Positions 41,804-54,999 of a DNA stretch of 64,000 nt are shown piece by piece. A program made the translations under genes and the position numbers. Every line of letters begins with the position of its first letter. Position 1 is the first letter of the stretch. Source of the DNA: Fasciola hepatica. Lineage: Eukaryota > Platyhelminthes > Trematoda > Plagiorchiida > Fasciolidae. The DNA is taken from assembly GCA_948099385.1 (NCBI GenBank), contig CANUEZ040000203.1, forward strand, positions 1,550,001 to 1,614,000, in the 5' to 3' direction. The notes beneath the pieces were generated by a model that was not told the origin of the DNA, made no database searches, and was given only the letters and a program-made list of their open reading frames with translations.

Positions 41804-44414
41804 TTGAACGCTCAACTGAGCACTGAAATCCATGGAAGCACTGTACAGCTGTTTCATCCTCTAAGGGACTCGACTCATCAGCAGTGCACATCGACCGAGC
41901 CCCCACGGGCACTCCAACAACCGGTGAACCATTGTGAATCGAACAACCTAACAACACAAGGCTATCCGGGATGGCTCTCAACGCTTTGTTCAACATCTAC
42001 ACTACATGATATAGCACCCTTCCCAAACTCGCTTCAAATTTGAATGGTAAGAACCAGCTTCGCGCACACCGATCGACTCCTATGATGGATGACTTCTCTG
42101 TAGGGGCCTGAGTACAACCAACGCATTCCCAAATGAACAACCTACACAGCTTCCTTACTATGCATGCAATTGATTAGTAGTACGAGATTAGATTAGATTA
42201 GATTAGATTAGATTAGATTAGATTTGTATAATATGATTGATCATGCAGCTTGAACGCTCAACTGAGCACTGAAATCCATGGAAGCACTGTACAGCTGTTT
42301 CATCCTCTAAGGGACTCGACTCATCAGCAGTGCACATCGACCGAGCCCCCACGGGCACTCCAACAACCGGTGAACCATTGTGAATTGAACAACTTAACAA
42401 AACAAGGCTATCCGGTATGGCTCTCAACGCTTTGTTCAACATCTACACTACATGATATAGCACCCTTCCCAAACTCGCCTCAAATTTGAATGGTAAGAAC
42501 CAGCTTCGCGCACACCGATCGACTCCTATGATGGATGACTTCTCTGTAGGGGCCTAAGTACAACCAACGCATTCACAAATGAACAACCTACACAGCTTCT
42601 CAACTATGCATGCAATTGATTAGTAGTACGAGATAAGTTCAGATTAGATTAGATTTGTATAATATGATTGATCATGCAGCTTGAACGCTCAACTGAGCAT
42701 TGAAATCCATGGAAGCACTGTACAGCTGTTTCATCCTCTAAGGGACTCGACTCATCAGCAGTGCACATCGACCGAGCAACCACGGGCACTCCAACAACCG
42801 GTGAACCATTTTGAATCGAACAACTTAACAACACAAGGCTATCCGGGATGGCTCTCAACGCTTTGTTCAACATCTACACTACATCATATAGCACCCTTCC
42901 CAAACTCGCTTCAAATTTGAATGGTAAGAACCAGCTTCGCGCACACCGATCGACTCCTATGATGGATGACTTCTCTGTAGGGGCCTAAGTACAACCAACG
43001 CATTCCCAAATGAACAACCTACACAGCTTCCTTACTATGCATGCAATTGATTAGTAGTACAAGATAAGTTCAGATTAGATTAGATTTGTATAATATGATT
43101 GATCATGCAGCTTGAACGCTCAACTGAGCACTGAAATCCATGGAAGCACTGTACAGCTGTTTCATCCTCTAAGGGACTCGACTCATCAGCAGTGCACATC
43201 GACCGAGCCCCCACGGGCACTCCAACAACCGGTGAACCATTGTGAATCGAACAACCTAACAACACAAGGCTATCCGGGATGGCTCTCAACGCTTTGTTCA
43301 ACATCTACACTACATGATATAGCACCCTTCCCAAACTCGCTTCAAATTTGAATGGTAAGAACCAGCTTCGCGCACACCGATCGACTCCTATGATGGATGA
43401 CTTCTCTGTAGGGGCCTGAGTACAACCAACGCATTCCCAAATGAACAACCTACACAGCTTCCTTACTATGCATGCAATTGATTAGTAGTACGAGATTAGA
43501 TTAGATTAGATTAGATTAGATTAGATTTGTATAATATGATTGATCATGCAGCTTGAACGCTCAACTGAGCACTGAAATCCATGGAAGCACTGTACAGCTG
43601 TTTCATCCTCTAAGGGACTCGACTCATCAGCAGTGCACATCGACCGAGCCCCCACGGGCACTCCAACAACCGGTGAACCATTGTGAATTGAACAACTTAA
43701 CAAAACAAGGCTATCCGGTATGGCTCTCAACGCTTTGTTCAACATCTACACTACATGATATAGCACCCTTCCCAAACTCGCCTCAAATTTGAATGGTAAG
43801 AACCAGCTTCGCGCACACCGATCGACTCCTATGATGGATGACTTCTCTGTAGGGGCCTAAGTACAACCAACGCATTCACAAATGAACAACCTACACAGCT
43901 TCTCAACTATGCATGCAATTGATTAGTAGTACGAGATAAGTTCAGATTAGATTAGATTTGTATAATATGATTGATCATGCAGCTTGAACGCTCAACTGAG
44001 CATTGAAATCCATGGAAGCACTGTACAGCTGTTTCATCCTCTAAGGGACTCGACTCATCAGCAGTGCACATCGACCGAGCAACCACGGGCACTCCAACAA
44101 CCGGTGAACCATTTTGAATCGAACAACTTAACAACACAAGGCTATCCGGGATGGCTCTCAACGCTTTGTTCAATATCTACACTACATCATATAGCACCCT
44201 TCCCAAACTCGCTTCAAATTTGAATGGTAAGAACCAGCTTCGCGCACACCGATCGACTCCTATGATGGATGACTTCTCTGTAGGGGCCTAAGTACAACCA
44301 ACGCATTCCCAAATGAACAACCTACACAGCTTCCTTACTATGCATGCAATTGATTAGTAGTACAAGATAAGTTCAGATTAGATTAGATTTGTATAATATG
44401 ATTGATCATGCAGC
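41804..44414. repeat. Near-identical trimer duplication
   Basis: Monomers 41804, 42250 and 42681 are repeated as 43112, 43553 and 43984. Reading both copies side by side I find two differences in about 1.3 kb: seven versus six GATTA units at the end of the first monomer, and CAACATC versus CAATATC in the third. Shared rare marks are GAATTGAAC, CCGGTATGG and CTCGCCTCAAA in the second monomer and GAACCATTTTGAATCG plus TACAAGATAAG in and after the third. Monomer 44415 continues with the 5' half of the second type, but its 3' half (CAAATGTGAATGG, CTTTGCGC) matches 38783, so it is a chimera. Confidence 0.93.
42186..42220 (+). repeat. Longest GATTA pentamer block, 7 copies
   Basis: Each monomer contains a short GATTA microsatellite between GTAGTACGA and TTTGTATAATATG. 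The common form has four perfect units or degenerate forms of equal length (AGATAAGTTCAGATTA, AGATTAGATCAGATTA, AGATAAATTCAGGTTA). This copy has seven perfect units and gives the longest spacing in the window (446 bp). Six-unit blocks precede monomers 43553, 49612 and 50483. Steps of 5 bp point to replication slippage. Confidence 0.95.
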
Positions 44415-47005
44415 TTGAACGCTCAACTGAGCACTGAAATCCATGGAAGCACTGTACAGCTGTTTCATCCTCTAAGGGACTCGACTCATCAGCAGTGCAC
44501 ATCGACCGAGCCCCCACGGGCACTGCAACAACCGGTGAACCATTGTGAATTGAACAACTTAACAAAACAAGGCTATCCGGTATGGCTCTCAACGCTTTGT
44601 TCAACATCTACACTACATGATATAGCACCCTTCCCAAACTCGCTTCAAATGTGAATGGTAAGAACCAGCTTTGCGCACACCGATCCACTCCTATGATGGA
44701 TGATTTCTCTGTAGGGGCCTAAGTACAACCAACGCATTCCCAAATGAACAACCTACACAGCTTCCTTACTATGCATGCAATTGATTAGTAGTACGAGATA
44801 AGTTCAGATTAGATTAGATTTGTATAATATGATTGATCATGCAGCTTAAACGCTCAACTGAGCATTGGAATCCATGGAAGCACTGTACAGCTGTTTCATC
44901 CTCTAAGGGACTCGACTCATCAGCACTGCACATCGACCGAGCACCCACGGGCACTCCAACAACCGGTGAACCATTGTGAATCGAACAACTTAACAAAACA
45001 AGGCTATCCGGGATGGCTCTCAACGCTTTGTTCAACATCTACACTACATGATATAGCACCCTTCCCAAACTCGCTTCAAATTTGAATGGTAAGAACCAGC
45101 TTCGCGCACACCGATCGACTCCTATGATGGATGACTTCTCTGTAGGGGCCTAAGTACAACCAACGCATTCCCAAATGAACAACCTACACAGCTTCCTTAC
45201 TATGCATGCAATTGATTAGTAGTACGAGATTAGATCATATCAGATTAGATTTGTATAATATGATTGATCATGCAGCTTGAACGCTCAACTGAGCATTGAA
45301 ATCCATGGAAGCACTGTACAGCTGTTTCATCCTCTAAGGGACTCGACTCATCAGCAGTGCACATCGACCGAGCCCCCACGGGCACTCCAACAACCGGTGA
45401 ACCATTGTGAATCGAACAACTTAACAACACAAGGCTATCCGGGATGGCTATCAACGCTTTGTTCAACATCTACACTACATGATATAGCACCCTTCCCAAA
45501 CTCGCTTCAAATTTGAATGGTTAGAACCAGCTTCGCGCACACCGATCGACTCGTATGATGGATGACTTCTCTGTAGGGGCCTAAGTACAACCAACGCATT
45601 CCCAAATGAACAACCTACACAGCTTCCTTACTATGCATGCAATTGATTAGTAGTACGAGATAAGATTAGATTAGATTAGATTAGATTTGTATAATATGAT
45701 TGATCATGCAGCTTGAACGCTCAACTGAGCACTGAAATCCATGGACGCACTGTAAAGCTGTTTCATCCTCTAAGGGACTCGACTCATCAGCAGTGCACAT
45801 CGACCGAGCCCCCACGGGCACTGCAACAACCGGTGAACCATTGTGAATCGAACAACTTAACAACACAAGACTATCCGGGATGGCTCTCAACGCTTTGTTC
45901 AACATCTACACTACATGATATAGCACCCTTCCCAAACTCGCTTCAAATTTGAATGGTAAGAACCAGCTTCGCGCACACCGATCCACTCCTATGATGGATG
46001 ACTTCTCTGTAGGGGCCTAAGTACAACCAACGCATTCCCAAATGAACAACCTACACAGCTTCCTTACTATGCATGCAATTGATTAGTAGTACGAGATTAG
46101 ATTAGATTAGATTAGATTTGTATAATATGATTGATCATGCAGCTTAAACGCTCAACTGAGCATTGAAATCCATGGAAGCACTGTACAGCTGTTTCATCTT
46201 CTAAGGGACTCGATTCATCAGCAGTGCACATCGACCGAGCCCCCACGAGCACTCCAACAACCGGTGAACCATTGTGAATCGAACAACTTAACAACACAAG
46301 GCTATCCGGGATGGCTCTCAACGCTTTGTTCAACATCTACACTACATGATATAGCACACTTCCCAAACTCGCTTCCAATTTGAATGGTAAGAACCAGCTT
46401 CGCGCACACCGATCGACTCCTATGATGGATGACTTCTCTGTAGGGGCCTAAGTACAACCAACGCATTCCCAAATGAACAACCTACACAGCTTCCTTACTA
46501 TGCATGCAATTGATTAGTAGTACGAGATAAGTTCAGATTAGATTAGATTTGTATAATATGATTGATCATGCAGCTTGAACGCTCAACTGAGCATTGAAAT
46601 CCATGGACGCACTGTAAAGCTGTTTCATCCTCTAAGGGACTCGACTCATCAGCAGTGCACATCGACCGAGCCCCCACGGGCACTCCAACAACCGGTGAAC
46701 CATTGTGAATCGAACAACTTAACAACACAAGGCTATCCGGGATGGCTCTCAACGCTTTGTTCAACATCTACACTACATGATATAGCACCCTTCCCAAACT
46801 CGCTTCAAATTTGAATGGTAAGAACCAGCTTCGCGCACACCGATCGACTCCTATGATGGATGACTTCTCTGTAGGGGCCTAAGTACAACCAACGCATTCC
46901 CAAATGAACAACCTACACAGCTTCCTTACTATGCATGCAATTGATTAGTAGTACGAGATTAGATCAGATTAGATTAGATTTGTATAATATGATTGATCAT
47001 GCAGC

Positions 47006-49611
47006 TTGAACGCTCAACTGAGCATTGAAATCCATGCAAGCACTGTACAGCTGTTTGATCATTGTTGGGATTCGACTCATTAGAAGTGCACAGCGACCGA
47101 GCAAACACGGGCACTTCAACAACCGGTGAACCATTGTGAATCGAACAACTTAACAACACAAGACTATCCGGGATGGCTATCAACGCTTTGTTCAACATCT
47201 ACACTACATGATATAGCACCCTTCCCAAACTCGCTTCAAATTTGAATGGTTAGAACCAGCTTCGCGCACACCGATCGACTCGTATGATGGATGACTTCTC
47301 TGTAGGGGCCTAAGTACAACCAACGCATTCCCAAATGAACAACCTACACAGCTTCCTTACTATGCATGCAATTGATTAGTAGTACGAGATTAGATCAGAT
47401 TAGATTAGATTTGTATAATATGATTGATCATGCAGCTTGAACGCTCAACTGAGCACTGAAATCCATGGAAGCACTGTACAGCTGTTTCATCCTCTAAGGG
47501 ACTCGACTCATCAGCAGTGCACATCGACCGAGCCCCCACGAGCACTCCAACAACCGGTGAACCATTGTGAATCGAACAACTTAACAACACAAGGCTATCC
47601 GGGATGGCTCTCAACGCTTTGTTCAACATCTACACTACATCATATATAGCACCCTTCCCAAACTCGCTTCAAATGTGAATGGTAAGAACCAGCTTCACGC
47701 ACACAGATCGACTCGTATGATGGATGACTTCTCTGTAGGGGCCTAAGTACAACCAACGCATTCCCAAATGAACAACCTACACAGCTTCTCAACTATGCAT
47801 GCAATTGATTAGTAGTACGAGATTAGATTAGATTAGATTAGATTTGTATAATATGATTGATCATGCAGCTTGAACGCTCAACTGAGCATTGAAATCCATG
47901 CAAGCACTGTACAGCTGTTTGATCATTGTTGGGATTCGACTCATTAGAAGTGCACAGCGACCGAGCAAACACGGGCACTTCAACAACCGGTGAACCATTG
48001 TGAATCGAACAACTTAACAACACAAGGCTATCCGGGATGGCTCTCAACGCTTTGTTCAACATCTACAATAAATCATGATATAGCACCCTTCCCAAACTCG
48101 CTTCAAATGTGAATGGTAAGAACCAGCTTCACGCACACAGATCGACTCGTATGATGGATGACTTCTCTGTAGGGGCCTAAGTACAACCAACGCATTCCCA
48201 AATGAACAACCTACACAGCTTCCTTACTATGCATGCAATTGATTAGTAGTACGAGATTAGATCAGATTAGATTAGATTTGTATAATATGATTGATCATGC
48301 AGCTTGAACGCTCAACTGAGCATTGAAATCCATGGAAGCACTGTCCAGCTGTTTCATCTTCTAAGGGACTCGACTCATCAGCATTGTACATCGATCGAGC
48401 CCCCACGGGCACTCCAACAACCGGTGAACCATTGTGAATCGAACAACTTAACAACACAAGGCTATCCGGGATGGCTATCAACGCTTTGTTCAACATCTAC
48501 ACTACATGATATAGCACCCTTCCCAAACTCGCTTCAAATTTGAATGGTTAGAACCAGCTTCGCGCACACCGATCGACTCGTATGATGGATGACTTCTCTG
48601 TAGGGGCCTAAGTACAACCAACGCATTCCCAAATGAACAACCTACACAGCTTCCTTACTATGCATGCAATTGATTAGTAGTACGAGATTAGATTAGATTA
48701 GATTAGATTTGTATAATATGATTGATCATGCAGCTTGAACGCTCAACTGATCACTGAAATCCATGGAAGCACTGTACAGCTGTTTCATCCTCTAAGGGAC
48801 TCGACTCATCAGCAGTGCACATCGACCGAGCCCCCACGGGCACTCCAACAACCGGTGAACCATTGTGAATCGAACAACTTAACAACACAAGGCTATCCGG
48901 GATGGCTCTCAACGCTTTGTTCAACATCTACAATAAATCATGATATAGCACCCTTCCCAAACTCGCTTCAAATGTGAATGGTAAGAACCAGCTTCACGCA
49001 CACAGATCGACTCGTATGATGGATGACTTCTCTGTAGGGGCCTAAGTACAACCAACGCATTCCCAAATGAACAACCTACACAGCTTCCTTACTATGCATG
49101 CAATTGATTAGTAGTACGAGATTAGATCAGATTAGATTAGATTTGTATAATATGATTGATCATGCAGCTTGAACGCTCAACTGAGCATTGAAATCCATGG
49201 AAGCACTGTACAGCTGTTTCATCTTCTAAGGGACTCGACTCATCAGCATTGTACATCGATCGAGCCCCCACGGGCACTCCAACAACTGGTGAACCATTGT
49301 GAATCGAACAACTTAACAACACAAGACTATCCGGAATGGCTCTCAACGCTTTGTTCAACATCTACACTACATCATATATAGCAAAATTCCCAAACTCGCT
49401 TCAAATTTGAATGGTAAGAACCAGCTTCGCTCACACCGATCGACTCCTATGATGGATGACTTCTCTGTAGGGGCCTAAGTACAACCAACGCATTCCCAAA
49501 TGAACAACCTACACAGCTTCCTTACTATGCATGCAATTGATTAGTAGTACGAGATTAGATTAGATTAGATTAGATTAGATTAGATTTGTATAATATGATT
49601 GATCATGCAGC
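47006..49611. repeat. Mosaic dimer zone with highly divergent patches
   Basis: Monomers 47006 and 47870 (864 bp apart) share a divergent patch, at 47037-47117 and 47900-47982, with about a dozen clustered differences, including GATCATTGTTGGGATTCG and TCATTAGAAGTGCACAGCG. Monomers 48304 and 49169 share CATCTTCTAAGG and AGCATTGTACATCGATCG. Monomers 47437, 47870 and 48735 share a 3' half with CAAATGTGAATGG, CTTCACGCACACAGATCG and ATCGACTCGTATG; 47870 and 48735 also share ACAATAAATCATGATATAGC (+3 bp). Combining different 5' and 3' halves implies repeated conversion or unequal exchange. The divergent patch destroys the ribozyme core. Confidence 0.88.
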
Positions 49612-51340
49612 TTGAACGCTCAACTGAGCACTGAAATCCATGGAAGCACTGTACAGCTGTTTCATCCTCTAAGGGACTCGACTCATCAGCAGTGCACATC
49701 GACCGAGCAACCACGGGCACTCCACCAACCGGTGAACCATTGTGAATCGAACAACCTAACAACACAAGGCTATCCGGGATGGCTCTCAACGCTTTGTTCA
49801 ACATCTACACTACATGATATAGCACCCTTCCCAAACTCGCTTCAAATTTGAATGGTAAGAACCAGCTTCGCGCACACCGATCGACTCCTATGATGGATGA
49901 CTTCTCTGTAGGGGCCTCAGTACAACCAACGCATTCCCAAATGAACAACCTACACAGCTTCCTTACTATGCATGCAATTGATTAGTAGTACGAGATTAGA
50001 TTAGATTAGATTAGATTTGTATAATATGATTGATCATGCAGCTTGAACGCTCAACTGAGCATTGAAATCCATGGAAGCACTGTACAGCTGTTTCATCCTC
50101 TAAGGGACTGGACTCATCAGTAGTGCTCATCGACCGAGCCCCCACGGGCACTCCAACAACCGTGAACCATTGTGAATCGAACAACTGAACAACACAAGGC
50201 TATCCGGGATGGCTCTCAACGCTTTGTTCAACATCTACACTACATGATATAGCACCGTTCCCAAACTCGCTTTAAATTTGAATGGTCAGAACGAGCTTCG
50301 CGCACACCGATCGACTCCTATGAATGATGACTTCTCTGTAGGGGCCTAAGTAAAACCAACGCATTCCCAAATGAACAACCTACACAGCTTCCTTACTATG
50401 CATGCAATTGATTAGTAGTACGAGATTAGATTAGATTAGATTAGATTAGATTAGATTTGTATAATATGGTTGATCATGCAGCTTGAACGCTCAACTGAGC
50501 ATTGAAATCCATGGAAGCACTGTACAGCTGTTTCATCCACTAAGGGACTCGACTCATCAGCAGTGCACATCGACCGAGCAACCACGGGCACTCCAACAAC
50601 CGGTGAACCATTGTGAATCGAACAACTTAACAACACAAGGCTATCCGGGATGGCTCTCAACGCTTTGTTCAACATCTACACTACATCATATATAGCACCC
50701 TTCCCAAACTCGCTTCAAATTTGAATGGTAACAACCAGCTTCGCGCACACCGATCCACTCCTATGATGGATGACTTCTCTGTAGGGGCCTAAGTACAACC
50801 AACGCATTCCCAAATGAACAACCTACACAGCTTCCTTACTATGCATGCAATTGATTAGTAGTACGAGATTAGATTAGATTAGATTTGTATAATATGATTG
50901 GTCATGCAGCTTGAACGCTCAACTGAGCATTGAAATCCATGGAAGCACTGTACAGCTGTTTCATCCTCTAAGGGACTGGACTCATCAGTAGTGCTCATCG
51001 ACCGAGCCCCCACGGGCACTCCAACAACCGGTGAACCATTGTGAATCGAACAACTTAACAACACAAGGCTATCCGGGATGGCTATCAACGCTTTGTTCAA
51101 CATCTACACTACATGATATAGCACCCTTCCCAAACTCGCTTTAAATTTGAATGGTCAGAACCAGCTTCGCGCACACCGATCGACTCCTATGATGGATGAC
51201 TTCTCTGTAGGGGCCTAAGTACAACCAACGCATTCCCAAATGAACAACCTACACAGCTTCCTTACTATGCATGCAATTGATTAGTATACGAGATAAGTTC
51301 AGATTAGATTAGATTTGTATAATATGATTGATCATGCAGC

Positions 51341-53934
51341 TTGAACGCTCAACTGAGCATTGAAATCCATGGAAGCACTGTACAGCTGTTTCATCCACTA
51401 AGGGACTCGACTCATCTGCAGTGCACATCGACCGAGCCCCCACGGACACTTCAACAACCGGTGAACCATTGTGAATCGAACAACTTAACAACACAAGGCT
51501 ATCCGGGATGGCTATCAACGCTTTGTTCAACATCTACACTTCATGATATAGCACCCTTCCCAAACTCGCTTCAAATTTGAATGGTAAGAACCAGCTTCGC
51601 GCACACCGATCGACTCCTATGATGGATGACTTCTCTGTAGGGGCCTAAGTACAACCAACGCATTCCCAAATGAATAACCTACACAGCTTCCTTACTATGC
51701 ATGCAAATGATTAGTAGTACGAGATTAGATTAGATTAGATTAGATTAGATTTGTATAATATGATTGATCATGCAGCTTGAACGCTCAACTGAGCATTGAA
51801 ATCCATGGAAGCACTGTACAGCTGTTTCATCCTCTAAGGGACTCGACTCATCAGCAGTGCACATCGACCGAGCCCCCACGGGCACTCCAACAACCGGTGA
51901 ACCATTGTGAATCGAACAACTTAACAACACAAGGCTATCCGGGATGGCTCTCAACGCTTTGTTCAACATCTACACTACATGATATAGCACCCTTCCCAAA
52001 CTCGCTTCAAATTTGAATGGTAAGAACCAGCTTCGCGCACACCGATCGACTCCTATGATGGATGACTTCTCTGTAGGGGCCTAAGTACAACCAACGCATT
52101 CCCAAATGAACAACCTACACAGCTTCCTTACTATGCATGCAATTGATTAGTAGTACGAGATTAGATTAGATTAGATTGGATTTGTATAATATGATTGGTC
52201 ATGCAGCTTGAACGCTCAACTGAGCATTGAAATCCATGGAAGCACTGTACAGCTGTTTCATCCTCTAAGGGACTCGACTCATCAGTAGTGCACATCGACC
52301 GAGCCCCCACGGGCACTCCAACAACCGGTGAACCATTGTGAATCGAACAACTTAACAACACAAGGCTATCCGGGATGGCTCTCAACGCTTTGTTCAACAT
52401 CTTCACTACATGATATAGCACCCTTCCCAAACTCGCTTCAAATTTGAATGGTAAGAACCAGCTTCGCGCACACCGATCCACTCCTATGATGGATGACTTC
52501 TCTGTAGGGGCCTAAGTACAACCAACGCATTCCCAAATGAACAACCTACACAGCTTCCTTACTATGCATGCAATTGATTAGTAGTACGAGATTAGATCAG
52601 ATTAGATTTGTATAATATGATTGATCATGCAGCTTGAACGCTCAACTGAGCATTGAAATCCATGGAAGCACTGTACAGCTGTTTCATCCTCTAAGGGACT
52701 CGACTCATCTGCAGTGCACATCGACCGAGCCCCCACGGGCACTCCAACAACCGGTGAACCATTGTGAATCGAACAACTTAACAACACATGGCTATCCGGG
52801 ATGGCTATCAACGCTTTGTTCAACATCTCCACTACATCATATATAGCAAAATTCCCAAACTCGCTTCAAATTTGAATGGTAAGAACCAGCTTCGCGCACA
52901 CCGATCCACTCCTATGATGGATGACTTCTCTGTAGGGGCCTGAGTACAACCAACGCATTCCCAAATGAACAACCTACACAGCTTCCTTACTATGCATGCA
53001 ATTGATTAGTAGTACGAGATTAGATTAGATTAGATTAGATTTGTATAATATGATTGATCATGCAGCTTGAACGCTCAACTGAGCATTGAAATCCATGGAA
53101 GCACTGTACAGCTGTTTCATCCTCTAAGGGACTCGACTCATCTGCAGTGCACATCGACCGAGCCCCCACGGGCACTCCAACAACCGGTGAACCATTGTGA
53201 ATCGAACAACTTAACAAGACAAGGCTATCCGGGATGGCTATCAACGCTTTGTTCAACATCTACACTACATGATATAGCACCGTTCCCAAACTCGCTTTAA
53301 ATTTGAATGGTAACAACCAGCTTCGCGCACACCGATCGACTCCTATGATGGATGACTTCTCTGTAGGGGCCTAAGTACAACCAACGCATTCACAAATGAA
53401 CAACCTACACAGCTTCCTTACTATGCATGCAATTGATTAGTAGTACGAGATTAGATTAGATTAGATTGGATTTGTATGATATGATTGGTCATGCAGCTTG
53501 AACGCTCAACTGAGCATTGAAATCCATGGAAGCACTGTACAGCTGTTTTATCCTCTAGGGGACTTACTCATCAGTAGTGCACATCGACCGAGCCCCCACG
53601 GGCACTCCAACAACCGGTGAACCATTGTGAATCGAACAACTTAACAACACAAGGCTATCCGGGATGGCTCTCAACGCTTTGTTCAACATCTACACTACAT
53701 CCTATATAGCAAAATTCCCAAACTCGCTTTAAATTTGAATGGTAAGAACCAGCTTCGCGCACACCGATCGACTCCTATGATGGATGACTTCTCTGTAAGG
53801 GCCTAAGTACAACCAACGCATTCCCAAATGAACAACCTACACAGCTTCCTTACTATGCATGCAATTGATTAGTAGTACGAGATAAGATTAGATTAGATTA
53901 GATTAGATTTGTATAATATGATTGATCATGCAGC
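51341..53934 (-). ncRNA. Cluster of inactivated hammerhead copies
   Basis: Monomers 51341, 52634 and 53067 read CATCTGCAGTGC on the plus strand, so the ribozyme core becomes CAGATGA (U4 to A). Monomer 53498 reads GTTTTATCC, changing G12 to A, and has also lost a base in the stem II region. Monomers 50911 and 52208 read CATCAGTAGTGC, which unpairs position 2.1 from 1.1. Only 51777 in this stretch keeps a fully consensus ribozyme. These are copies of the ncRNA expected not to cleave. Confidence 0.8.
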
Positions 53935-54124
53935 TTGAACGCTCAACTGAGCATTGAAATCCATGGAAGCACTGTACAGCTGTTTCATCCTCTAAGGGAC
54001 TCGACTCATCAGCAGTGCACATCGACCGAGCAACCACGGGCACTCCAACAACCGGTGAACCATTGTGAATCGAACAAATCAACAACACAAGGCTATCCGG
54101 GATGGCTCTCAACGCTTTGTTCAA

Positions 54125-54135
54125 CATCTGCGCTA
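54125..54135 (-). promoter_or_regulatory. Canonical-looking A box variant in monomer 53935
   Basis: The minus strand reads TAGCGCAGATG, fitting the stricter A box TRGCNNAGNNG, where the array consensus has only TAGTGTAGATG. It lies in a divergent patch (CTGCGCTAAACC followed by AAAATTCCCC) shared with the monomer two places on. It could preserve an older promoter or a different subfamily. Confidence 0.4.
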
Positions 54136-54988
54136 AACCAAATATATAGAAAATTCCCCAAATCGCTTAAATTTGAATGGTAAGAACCAGCTTCGCGCAC
54201 ACCGATCGACTCCTATGATGGATGACTTCTCTGTAGGGGCCTAAGTACAACCAACGCATTCCCAAATGAACAACCTACACAGCTTCCTTACTATGCATGC
54301 AATTGATTAGTAGTACGAGATAAATTCAGATTAGATTAGATTTGTATAATATGATTGATCATGCAGCTTGAACGCTCAACTGAGCATTGAAATCCATGGA
54401 AGCACTGTACAGCTGTTTCATCCTCTAAGGGACTCGACTCATCAGCAGTGCACATCGACCGAGCCCCCACGGGCACTCCAACAACCGGTGAACCATTGTG
54501 AATCGAACAACTTAACAACACAAGGCTATCCGGGATGGCTCTCAACGCTTTGTTCAACATCTACACTACATGATATAGCACCCTTCCCAAACTCGTTTCA
54601 AATTTGAATGGTAAGAATCAGCTTCGCGCACACCGATCGACTCCTATGATGGATGACTTCTCTGTAGGGGCCTCAGTACAACCAACGCATTCCCAAATGA
54701 ACAACCTACACAGCTTCCTTACTATGCATGCAATTGATTAGTAGTACGAGATTAGATTAGATTAGATTAGATTTGTATAATATGATTGATCATGCAGCTT
54801 GAACGCTCAACTGAGCATTGAAATCCATGGAAGCACTGTACAGCTGTTTCATCCTCTAAGGGACTCGACTCATCAGCAGTGCACATCGACCGAGCAACCA
54901 CGGGCACTCCAACAACCGGTGAACCATTGTGAATCGAACAACTTAACAAGACAAGGCTATCCGGGATGGCGCTCAACGCTTTGTTCAA

Positions 54989-54999
54989 CATCTGCGCTA
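54989..54999 (-). promoter_or_regulatory. Canonical-looking A box variant in monomer 54799
   Basis: Same TAGCGCAGATG variant as in monomer 53935, 864 bp away, again with CTGCGCTAAACC and a following AAAATTCCCC. The intervening monomer 54368 has the ordinary sequence, so the variant moved as part of a dimer or by conversion. Confidence 0.4.

Larger units (their letters stand above)
40076..50042. repeat. Satellite monomers 93-115
   Basis: Monomer starts: 40076, 40507, 40940, 41371, 41804, 42250, 42681, 43112, 43553, 43984, 44415, 44846, 45277, 45713, 46144, 46575, 47006, 47437, 47870, 48304, 48735, 49169, 49612. The segment holds the youngest visible duplication (41.8-44.4 kb), the longest pentamer blocks, and a mosaic dimer zone from 47006. 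Monomers 45713 and 46575 share CTGTAAAGCTG, which breaks the C15.2-G16.2 pair of the ribozyme. Monomers 44846 and 46144 read CTTAAACGC at the landmark. Confidence 0.96.

Noticed and set aside
42186..42220. GATTA run as telomeric or interstitial telomere repeat
   Set aside because: A pentamer unlike known telomere motifs, only 4-7 units and part of every monomer; it behaves as an internal microsatellite.
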